From Chloroflexota bacterium (GTDB lineage Bacteria > Chloroflexota > Anaerolineae > Anaerolineales > UBA4823), in NCBI GenBank assembly GCA_012798185.1, contig JAAZNS010000386.1, positions 1-5,377 of the forward strand: a stretch of DNA of 5,377 nucleotides, read 5' to 3'. Shown piece by piece: positions 1-5,116 of the stretch (its first letter is position 1; every line of letters begins with the position of its first letter). The position numbers and the translations under genes are program-made. The notes under the pieces were generated by a model, which searched no databases, was not told the DNA's origin, and saw only the letters and a list, made by a program, of their open reading frames with translations.

Positions 1-127
1 CGATGTATTATGCCAGGGCTGCGGCGCTTGTATTGTCGCCTGCCCCAATAAAGCCAGCCAGCAGAAAGGTTTCGAATTCTCCCAGATTTCTGCCATGCTC
101 GATGCCGCGCTGGAAGAAGTTTTATGA
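1..127 (+). CDS. hdrA: HdrA-like heterodisulfide reductase subunit A, C-terminal tail (5' partial)
   Basis: The window opens inside this gene; the visible frame begins at codon 2-4 and ends with TGA at 125-127, giving about 41 residues. They contain one ferredoxin motif, CQGCGACIVACPNKAS (CxxCxxCxxxCP), then a helical tail with FEFSQISAMLDAALEEVL. A terminal ferredoxin motif followed by 'F..xQI.A.L.AAL' is the usual ending of HdrA. HdrA is the cytoplasmic FAD/iron-sulfur subunit that splits or merges electron pairs in heterodisulfide reductase-type complexes, and its C-terminal ferredoxin domain passes electrons to ferredoxin or a partner. The adjacent mvhD-type gene strongly supports the assignment, because HdrA and MvhD are usual neighbours or fused. 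The FAD domain and the N-terminal insertion lie upstream and cannot be examined, so another ferredoxin-tailed flavoprotein is possible but less likely. Confidence 0.78.
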   Translation, partial: DVLCQGCGACIVACPNKASQQKGFEFSQISAMLDAALEEVL

Positions 128-182
128 TTTTTATGAGGAAATCAAGAGGATAGGAATCTAGGAATAACTAATGGAAATAAGG

Positions 183-253
183 CCTCACCCCATCTCCAGA
201 CTCCTTCCCTTTTGCGAGAACGAAGAGGAGAAGGGGCACCGGGTAGGGTGAGG
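183..253. repeat. Imperfect palindromic hairpin element between hdrA and mvhD
   Basis: The outer arms CCTCACCC (183-190) and GGGTGAGG (246-253) are perfect 8-bp inverted repeats. Inside them, 201-213 pairs with 223-236 through about 13 pairs, including two G-T pairs and one bulged A at 229, leaving a loop of about 9 nt (214-222). The unpaired segments 191-200 and 237-245 form an internal loop. The purine/pyrimidine-biased arms and CCTCACCC ends resemble dispersed intergenic hairpin repeats that I associate with Chloroflexota and some other environmental bacteria; that family link is from memory and only one copy lies in this window. It could act as an RNA processing or stability element between the hdrA and mvhD parts of the transcript. 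No long T-run follows, so it is a poor intrinsic terminator. Confidence 0.7.
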
Positions 254-272
254 TAGAAAAAAAGATAACTGA

Positions 273-292
273 AAGCTGAATGCCAACAGCTT
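273..292 (+). promoter_or_regulatory. Small hairpin just upstream of the mvhD ribosome binding site
   Basis: AAGCTG (273-278) and CAGCTT (287-292) form a 6-bp stem with an 8-nt loop. It ends 4 nt before the AGGA Shine-Dalgarno sequence at 297-300 of the next gene. It is short and may be chance. If real, it would be positioned to affect translation initiation or mark an mRNA processing site. Confidence 0.25.
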
Positions 293-307
293 CCTTAGGA
301 CGTGAAA

Positions 308-736
308 ATGACTGATACTACATTCGAACCAAGAATCATCGCCTTTCTATGCAACTGGTGCACTTACACCGGTGCAGACCTGGCGGGTACCAGCCGCCTG
401 CAATATCCGCCCAATGTGCGCATCATCCGCCTGATGTGCAGCGGTGCAGTCGATCCGATCTACGTGCTTAAAGCCGATCTGGCAGGCGCAGATGGCATAC
501 TCATCGGCGGCTGCCACCCTGGCGATTGTCATTACCAGGAAGGCAATTATAAAGCACGGCGGCGGGTAGTGGCGCTTAAAGAAATTCTCAAAAATGCCGG
601 TTTCGATGATTCACGCGTCTGGCTGCGCTGGATCAGCGCCAGCGAGGGCAGCCGCTTTGCTGATACCATCCGGGAAATGACTGCAGCGATGAAAGAACTC
701 GGTCCCAACCCGCTGAAAAAGGAATGGGCGGTATAA
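308..736 (+). CDS. mvhD: MvhD/FlpD-family [2Fe-2S] electron-transfer subunit
   Basis: This 142-aa cytoplasmic protein has the typical size of stand-alone MvhD (delta subunit of methyl-viologen-reducing hydrogenase, also FlpD). The family carries a [2Fe-2S] cluster and links an electron-input enzyme (hydrogenase, formate dehydrogenase or an NAD(P)H module) to HdrA. Visible signatures are the N-terminal FLCNWCTY with C15 and C18, C44 in RLMCSG, and the diagnostic GGCHPGDCHY with C69 and C74, followed by the usual helical R-rich region and a 'RWISASEG' segment near residue 110. I chose ATG 308, 7 nt after AGGA (297-300); an in-frame GTG at 302 would leave only 1 nt after that site. The preceding hdrA tail is 180 nt upstream, and the next gene begins 21 nt after this stop. 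Family assignment is secure; its actual redox partners are inferred from the neighbours. Confidence 0.92.
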   Translation: MTDTTFEPRIIAFLCNWCTYTGADLAGTSRLQYPPNVRIIRLMCSGAVDPIYVLKADLAGADGILIGGCHPGDCHYQEGNYKARRRVVALKEILKNAGFDDSRVWLRWISASEGSRFADTIREMTAAMKELGPNPLKKEWAV

Positions 737-757
737 ACCCATTAGGTGAAAGGCATT

Positions 758-1861
758 ATGGAAACAATCATAACTGTTGAAAACGGCAATACACTGGCTG
801 CCCTGCAGGATTTTCTAAAGCAATTATTGGAACACGGCATTGTAGATGCCTTGATAACCCCGCTAAGAACTCCTTCGGGAACGGTGACTCCTGCTCTGGT
901 GACCAATACAGATTTATTGAACGCTGCTGATCCTTTAGCACCAGTCTTGCCAGGGAACTGCGCCACGTTGGCAGGCAAGTTGAGCGCCCGTGAACCACGA
1001 GCGCGCATTGGCGCGGTCATGCGCTCTTGTGAAATCCGCGCCCTGGTGGGACTGGTAAAAATGCAGCAAGCCAGCCTGGATAGCATTACCCTGATCGCTG
1101 TTGATTGCGCCGGGACTTACCATGTGCCGGTTTTCCAAAGAATGGCTCAAAAAGGGGATGCGCTTTGGCAAGAATTGTATAAAAATGCTGTCGGGCAGCC
1201 TGGTCAGCCAGATGAAGCGCTTAGAGCTGCTTGTAAAATATGCGAACAGCCTGTTTACGAAAACGCAGCGATTAAAATCAAATGCTTGGGCAGCAACTTA
1301 GATTCTGAAATACATCTACAGCTACCCGATGAGCTCGCTGCACAGCTGGGATTATCGCAATCCGCTGAAAATGGCAGGCAGACAATAGTAGAAAATTTGG
1401 TTGCAGCGCGAACTGCAGCCCGTGATTCGGCATTTGCGGAAATTCGTACACGTTTGGAAGGTGAAGAGGGCATCGAGGGGGTTTTTGCAGCCTGTATCCG
1501 CTGCCATAACTGCATGACGGTCTGCCCCATTTGCTATTGTAAGGTTTGTGTCTTCAAAAGCCCGGTATTCGACCACGAACCGATGCAGTTTGTGGAATGG
1601 GCAAAACAAAAAGGGGCTTTGCGTCTGCCATCTGATACCACGCTGTTCCACCTGACCCGGCTGAACCACATGGGGTTATCCTGCGTGGGCTGCGGCATGT
1701 GTACCGAAGCCTGCCCGGCTGAATTGCCGGTTGGCATGGTGTTCCGGGCTATCGGTCAGCGCTTACAAGCTACTTTCGAGTATGCACCCGGACGCAATAA
1801 AGAAGAACAATTACCGTTGATCACATTCAAAGCGGATGAATGGACTGAAGTTGGAGAATGA
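758..1861 (+). CDS. FdhB/FrhB-family F420-type dehydrogenase beta subunit-like iron-sulfur flavoprotein
   Basis: This 367-aa protein resembles the beta subunit of coenzyme F420-dependent formate dehydrogenase, which carries FAD and iron-sulfur clusters and exchanges electrons with a soluble carrier. The N-terminal part (about residues 10-120) has the family pattern 'RSCEIRAL..L.K..Q...D....IAVDCAGTY' (C91, C117). A CxxC pair follows at C159/C162. The C-terminal ferredoxin part has C246, C249, C252, C256 with the extra C259, C261, C264, then C309, C312, C315, C319, so two [4Fe-4S] clusters are expected. The spacing between clusters and the segment 'RLNHMGLSC' before the second closely follow methanogen FdhB. 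No catalytic molybdopterin subunit (FdhA) is visible. ATG 758 is preferred over GTG 746 because AGGTGA (744-749) lies 8 nt upstream of it. In a bacterium the carrier may be NAD(P)H, F420 or ferredoxin; the sequence alone does not decide. Confidence 0.82.
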   Translation: METIITVENGNTLAALQDFLKQLLEHGIVDALITPLRTPSGTVTPALVTNTDLLNAADPLAPVLPGNCATLAGKLSAREPRARIGAVMRSCEIRALVGLVKMQQASLDSITLIAVDCAGTYHVPVFQRMAQKGDALWQELYKNAVGQPGQPDEALRAACKICEQPVYENAAIKIKCLGSNLDSEIHLQLPDELAAQLGLSQSAENGRQTIVENLVAARTAARDSAFAEIRTRLEGEEGIEGVFAACIRCHNCMTVCPICYCKVCVFKSPVFDHEPMQFVEWAKQKGALRLPSDTTLFHLTRLNHMGLSCVGCGMCTEACPAELPVGMVFRAIGQRLQATFEYAPGRNKEEQLPLITFKADEWTEVGE

Positions 1862-1875
1862 GTTAGGAGAATAAA

Positions 1876-2559
1876 ATGGCAAATCAAGAAGAATTAATTC
1901 CAATTTATATTATGGGCAAGCGTTACGATGTACCTGCCAGCCTGACCATCATGAAAGCCATGGAATGGGCGGGATATACCCTGGTGCGCGGTGTTGGCTG
2001 CCGGGGTGGTTTCTGCGGCGCCTGTGCCACTGTCTACCGCATCAAGGACGACCCCAAGCTGTATTTTGGATTAGCCTGCCAAACGGTGGTCAAGCCGGAA
2101 ATGTACCTGGGGCAGATCCCTTTCTTCCCCGCCAAACGCGCCAGTTACGATATCACGAAGCTGGAGCCTATCGCTGCCACATTGTTCACTACCTATCCAG
2201 AAACACTGCGCTGCTTGGGCTGCGGTACATGCACTAAAGCCTGCCCTCAAGAACTCAATGTTAAGGGGTATATGGCAGCCGCCATGCGCGGGGATATCAC
2301 TTTGGTTGCCAATATGTCCTTCGACTGCATCATGTGCGGTTTGTGCGCAGCACGCTGCCCGGCGGAGGAGCCACAATATAACATTGCCATTTTAGCGAGG
2401 CGTTTATACGGACGTTATCTGGCACCTCGTTCTCCGCACTTGGCTGAACGTGTTGAGGAAATTCAATCCGGGAAATTTGATGCTGAGATTCAGAATCTAA
2501 AATCCCTGGATTTTAATGCATTGAAAGAACGTTATTCAGCACGCGAAATTGAGGCGTAG
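1876..2559 (+). CDS. Succinate dehydrogenase/fumarate reductase-like iron-sulfur subunit (SdhB/TfrB N-terminal type)
   Basis: This 227-aa soluble protein carries three iron-sulfur motifs in series. Residues 1-95 form a plant-type [2Fe-2S] ferredoxin fold with C42, C47, C50 and C68 (C-x4-C-x2-C-x17-C), as in SdhB, FrdB and TfrB. Residues 113-123 (C113, C116, C119, C123, then Pro) and 151-161 (C151, C154, C157, C161, then Pro) are two complete CxxCxxCxxxCP motifs, so two [4Fe-4S] clusters are expected instead of the [4Fe-4S]/[3Fe-4S] pair of membrane SdhB. The C-terminal 60 residues are charged and helical. The CCG domain found at the C-terminus of methanogen TfrB is absent. AGGAGA (1865-1870) lies 5 nt before the ATG, and the gene starts 14 nt after the previous stop. 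It probably wires the downstream FAD subunit to the FdhB/MvhD/HdrA chain; partner choice is inferred from the operon. Confidence 0.87.
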   Translation: MANQEELIPIYIMGKRYDVPASLTIMKAMEWAGYTLVRGVGCRGGFCGACATVYRIKDDPKLYFGLACQTVVKPEMYLGQIPFFPAKRASYDITKLEPIAATLFTTYPETLRCLGCGTCTKACPQELNVKGYMAAAMRGDITLVANMSFDCIMCGLCAARCPAEEPQYNIAILARRLYGRYLAPRSPHLAERVEEIQSGKFDAEIQNLKSLDFNALKERYSAREIEA

Positions 2560-2571
2560 GGAGGGCTCATT

Positions 2572-4173
2572 ATGACATACACGCCGGAAATGTTAGAAAA
2601 CATCAAACAGGTAGAAGCCACTCGTTCGCAGCGGTTACATCAAACTTTTCCAGCCATGTCGCTGGAAGAACGCACCAAACTGCTCAATACTTTCCATCCC
2701 GATTACATCAAAGAGAGCATGCGGGAGATTCGGATTGGAGTGGAAAAGGGCAGCCGCATGCCGAATGAGCTGGCGGATGTTGTGGAGGGACGCCCGCATA
2801 TCGGAGCGGATTTCGATTTATCTCAGCCAGAATTTGAGACCGATGTGCTTATCATCGGCGGAGGCGGGGCTGGTGCCAGTGCAGCATTGATGGCTGAAGA
2901 AGCCGGTGCAAAAGTCACCATTGTTACCAAACTGCGCTTTGGAGATGCCAATACGATGATGGCGCAAGGAGGCATCCAGGCAGCCGATCGGCCTAATGAT
3001 TCGCCGGCTATCCATTACCTGGATGTGATCGGCGGCGGGCATTTCGATAACTTTCCCGATCTGGTTGAAGCGTTGGTAAAGGATGCTCCGCAGGTCATCG
3101 CCTGGCTGGAACAATTGGGCGTCATGTTCGATAAAACACCTGACGGCACGATGATGGAAGAACACGGCGGCGGCACTAGCCGGAAACGCATGCATTCTGC
3201 CCGTGATTATTCCGGTGCAGAAATCATGCGCACCCTGCGTGATGAAGTGCGCAACCGCCCCAACATTACCGTGATTGAGTTCTGCCCGGCGGTTGAATTG
3301 GTAGCAGATAAACAGGGCAGAGTATGCGGGGCAGTTTTGATGAACCTTGAAACTGAACGCTATTTCTTTACCCGCGCCAAGGTCGTCATCCTTTCTACAG
3401 GCGGCGGCGGGAGGCTGCATTATCAGGGTTTCCCCACCACCAATCACTATGGTGCTACAGCCGATGGCATTGCCATGGCATACCGCTTGGGCGCTAAGCT
3501 GGCTTTTTTGGATACCATGCAGTACCATCCCACCGGAGCAGCTTACCCAGAACAAATTTTAGGTTTGCTGGTAACCGAGAAAGTGCGCGGTTTAGGTGCA
3601 CAGCCGGTGAATATCAAGGGCGAGCAGTTTGTCTATCCCCTGGAACCGCGCGATGTCGAAGCAGCAGCTTTCCTTCGTGAATGCAAGGAGCGGCACTTAG
3701 GTGTAGTCACACCCACAGGGCAACATGCCGTATGGCTGGATACACCGATGATCGACTTGCTGCATGAACCCGGCACCATCGAAAAAGCTCTGCCTGCTAT
3801 GGTGCGCCAATATAAGCGTTTCAACATCGATATGACTAAAGTGCCCATCCTGGTTTACCCCACACTGCATTATCAAAATGGTGGGATTGCCATCAACGCC
3901 GACTGCGAGACAAATATTCCCGGTCTGCTGGTAGCCGGTGAAGCCAGCGGCGGAGTGCACGGGCGCAACCGTTTGATGGGCAATAGCCTACTGGATGTGT
4001 GTGTCTTTGGCAGACGAGCCGGCTTGACTGCGGGACGGTATTATAAAGATGCCAAACCCGGTGAACCCACCCTGGCGCATCTGGAAACCTGGAAAAAGCA
4101 GCGCGATGAAGCGGGGATAAGTACACCTCTGCGCTCACCGATCTTGCTGCCCGATTATTCACGCAAGGGATGA
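2572..4173 (+). CDS. Fumarate reductase/succinate dehydrogenase-like FAD subunit (SdhA/FrdA/TfrA family)
   Basis: This 533-aa cytoplasmic flavoprotein has an N-terminal charged helical extension (about 1-88), a Rossmann FAD motif DVLIIGGGGAGASAA (from D91), and the family segment MMAQGGIQAA (129-138). Aligned by eye to E. coli FrdA, the dicarboxylate-site residues are all present: H319 (YHPTG), T335 and E336 (LVTE), R360 (EPRD), H433 (HYQNGGI) and R467 (GRNRLMGNSLLD). N127 occupies the place of the histidine that binds FAD covalently in FrdA/SdhA, so FAD is probably non-covalent, as in L-aspartate oxidase. Only about 50 residues follow FGRRAG, shorter than in SdhA. The ATG has GGAGG at 2560-2564, 7 nt upstream; that site abuts the preceding TAG stop. 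It pairs with the iron-sulfur gene 12 nt upstream. Fumarate or a similar acid is the inferred substrate; L-aspartate oxidase (NadB) is an alternative that the operon context disfavours. Confidence 0.9.
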   Translation: MTYTPEMLENIKQVEATRSQRLHQTFPAMSLEERTKLLNTFHPDYIKESMREIRIGVEKGSRMPNELADVVEGRPHIGADFDLSQPEFETDVLIIGGGGAGASAALMAEEAGAKVTIVTKLRFGDANTMMAQGGIQAADRPNDSPAIHYLDVIGGGHFDNFPDLVEALVKDAPQVIAWLEQLGVMFDKTPDGTMMEEHGGGTSRKRMHSARDYSGAEIMRTLRDEVRNRPNITVIEFCPAVELVADKQGRVCGAVLMNLETERYFFTRAKVVILSTGGGGRLHYQGFPTTNHYGATADGIAMAYRLGAKLAFLDTMQYHPTGAAYPEQILGLLVTEKVRGLGAQPVNIKGEQFVYPLEPRDVEAAAFLRECKERHLGVVTPTGQHAVWLDTPMIDLLHEPGTIEKALPAMVRQYKRFNIDMTKVPILVYPTLHYQNGGIAINADCETNIPGLLVAGEASGGVHGRNRLMGNSLLDVCVFGRRAGLTAGRYYKDAKPGEPTLAHLETWKKQRDEAGISTPLRSPILLPDYSRKG

Positions 4174-4200
4174 CAAGGATTTTTGGGGAAACCAGGGTTG

Positions 4201-4227
4201 TATAATAGAACCATATGTCAAATATGG
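4201..4227 (+). promoter_or_regulatory. Candidate -10 hexamer with adjacent operator-like dyad
   Basis: A perfect TATAAT lies at 4201-4206. Four nt later is a perfect inverted repeat, CCATAT (4211-4216) and ATATGG (4222-4227), around a 5-nt centre. A -10 followed closely by a dyad is the layout of a repressed promoter. The position expected for a -35 (about 4178-4183, GATTTT) matches the consensus poorly, and there is no TGn extension, so promoter activity is uncertain. The only gene it could serve is the broken DUF488 gene 270 nt downstream, beyond a terminator. Confidence 0.3.
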
Positions 4228-4276
4228 ATAACTCTAACTAATCATCACTTACGAATAACGAATTTACTTTCATCTG

Positions 4277-4312
4277 AAAGGCAGGAAAGCAAAAATTTGC
4301 TCCCTGCCTTTT
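4277..4312 (+). terminator. Probable intrinsic terminator of the redox operon
   Basis: AAAGGCAGG (4277-4285) pairs perfectly with CCTGCCTTT (4303-4311). An inner stem extends it, with GCAAA (4289-4293) complementary to TTTGC (4296-4300) and a small internal mismatch between the two. The outer stem is immediately followed by T-rich sequence ending in TTTT (4309-4312). It lies about 100 nt after the FAD-subunit stop codon, in the right place to end the operon transcript. The T-run is short, so efficiency is uncertain. The A-run on the other side means it might also work in the reverse direction. Confidence 0.65.
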
Positions 4313-4499
4313 CAATTTCCGCCCTGAGCTTATTGAATCAGATTTATTTCGCCCAACCTGGCACAGCTATAACAGGTTCAACCGCAGCTTCTCCCTATCA
4401 TTCTCAACGCTGCAATAAATCGCTGCTGGGGATTCGAAGGCATATAGTAAAAAATGAAAATATTGCGAATCAGGCCAATTCATGATAAGCTACAATCTA

Positions 4500-4937
4500 A
4501 TGAAAATATATACAATCGGCCATAGCGGTCACACACTCGATAAATTTTCGCAATTGCTAAAAGCAAATGCAGTTACCCCTTTAGTGGATGTACGCACTAC
4601 ACCAGCCAGCCGTTTTCAACCCCAATTCAATAAAGAAAACCTCGAATACTTCTTACCTCAACATGGTATCCAATATGTATTTGCTGGAAAATTTTTGGGC
4701 TGACGCCCCAGCGAGCCAGGTTGCTATAAAAACCGAGTTCTTCCTAAAGAAGAGACAGATTACCTTCACGAAGTTGATTACCCGGAGGTTATGAAAAAAG
4801 CTTGGTTCATCATTAGGATTGGGTTAGCGAGGGGATGGCGTGAATATCCCGACCGATGTTATCTACAAGTAAATGCTATCCATACCTTTCCCGATTATCT
4901 CAACGGTAAAACTTTCGCAGATCTCAAATCGAAATAA
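4500..4937 (+). pseudogene. DUF488-family protein, interrupted by an in-frame TGA
   Basis: The N-terminal 67 residues are a clear DUF488 start: MKIYTIGHSGHTLDKF, then LVDVRTTPASRFQPQFN (28-44) and the segment GKFLG. TGA (4701-4703) then stands where the family motif LGGRP has its second Gly (a single-base change GGA to TGA would give this). The same frame continues for 77 sense codons to TAA at 4935-4937 and reads RPSEPGCYKNRVLPKEETDY and later EVMKKAWF, matching the family's middle part. After that the usual 'CSE..P..CHRH' block is not recognisable apart from a possible trace, EYPDRC, so an internal deletion or further decay is likely. ATG 4500 fits the family start; ATG 4482, six codons upstream, is possible, and neither has a strong Shine-Dalgarno site. 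DUF488 function is not established. The sequence is richer in A+T than the operon. Confidence 0.82.
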
Positions 4938-4959
4938 GGGTAAGAATTCTTTATTGCAA

Positions 4960-4989
4960 AACTACTCACCCAGATTGGGATGAGTAGTT
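4960..4989. repeat. Hairpin downstream of the DUF488 remnant
   Basis: AACTACTCA (4960-4968) and TGAGTAGTT (4981-4989) are perfect 9-bp arms. The stem continues as CCCA (4969-4972) with TGGG (4976-4979) after one bulged A at 4980, leaving a 3-nt loop. GGGTAA (4938-4943) and TTACCC (4988-4993) are also complementary and could compete with the stem. No T-run follows directly, so it is a weak candidate for a terminator of the DUF488 transcript; a protein-binding dyad is an alternative. Confidence 0.5.
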
Positions 4990-5020
4990 ACCCAATATCT
5001 TCAATTTTCTTCATTGGTTG

Positions 5021-5029
5021 TGTTACAAT
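5021..5029 (+). promoter_or_regulatory. Candidate extended -10 promoter for the RRM gene
   Basis: TGTTACAAT (5021-5029) fits an extended -10 (TGn followed by TACAAT, one mismatch from consensus). The -35 position is weak (TCAATT at about 5001-5006), which extended -10 promoters tolerate. Initiation near 5036 would give a leader of about 80 nt before the ATG at 5117. That leader contains a 10-bp palindrome, CATCATGATG (5079-5088). A second possible -35, TTGTCA at 5038-5043, has no good -10 at the right distance. Confidence 0.4.
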
Positions 5030-5116
5030 GTCAATACTTGTCAAAACTGTGCTGCAGATCCTCATTACTTCAACCGCACATCATGATGAGAATTCAATAT
5101 TTAATTAGGGAGAGTT

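Larger units (their letters stand above)
4174..4499. other. Intergenic region without a convincing gene
   Basis: This 326-nt stretch separates the redox operon from the broken DUF488 gene. It holds a TATAAT hexamer with a 17-bp dyad (4201-4227) and a terminator hairpin (4277-4312), both listed separately. The long plus-strand frame from TTG 4183 shows no family motif, has no Shine-Dalgarno site and reads straight through the hairpin, so I do not call it a gene. A short inverted repeat, AACCTG (4355-4360) with CAGGTT (4373-4378), is also present. A TATAGT hexamer at 4443-4448 could be a -10 element for the DUF488 gene, but no good -35 precedes it. Confidence 0.6.

Noticed and set aside
302..310. 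GTG at 302 as start of mvhD
   Set aside because: It lies 1 nt after the AGGA site, whereas ATG 308 has a normal 7-nt spacing.
746..757. GTG at 746 as start of the FdhB-like gene
   Set aside because: It overlaps the AGGTGA Shine-Dalgarno sequence that correctly serves ATG 758.
2818..3555. 245-codon open frame antisense to the FAD subunit gene
   Set aside because: It lies wholly within a well-supported flavoprotein gene, and its translation shows no family features; it is a shadow of that gene's codon use.
4344..4394. Minus-strand reading GEAAVEPVIAVPGWAK, reminiscent of the end of a nuclease-related (NERD-like) protein
   Set aside because: It is only 16 residues long and is bounded upstream by several stops in frame; too short to distinguish a decayed gene from chance.
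4373..4440. GGTTCAA (4375-4381) and GATTCGAA (4431-4438), resembling tRNA T-loops
   Set aside because: Neither is flanked by a T-stem, and no acceptor, D or anticodon arms can be folded around them.
4183..4485. 100-codon plus-strand open frame after the redox operon
   Set aside because: It needs a TTG start without a Shine-Dalgarno site, has no recognisable motif, and runs through the terminator hairpin at 4277-4312.
4701..4703. TGA read as glycine (alternative genetic code) or selenocysteine
   Set aside because: Genes ending at 127, 1861 and 4173 use TGA as stop, and the family has Gly, not Cys, at this site; a nonsense mutation explains it better.
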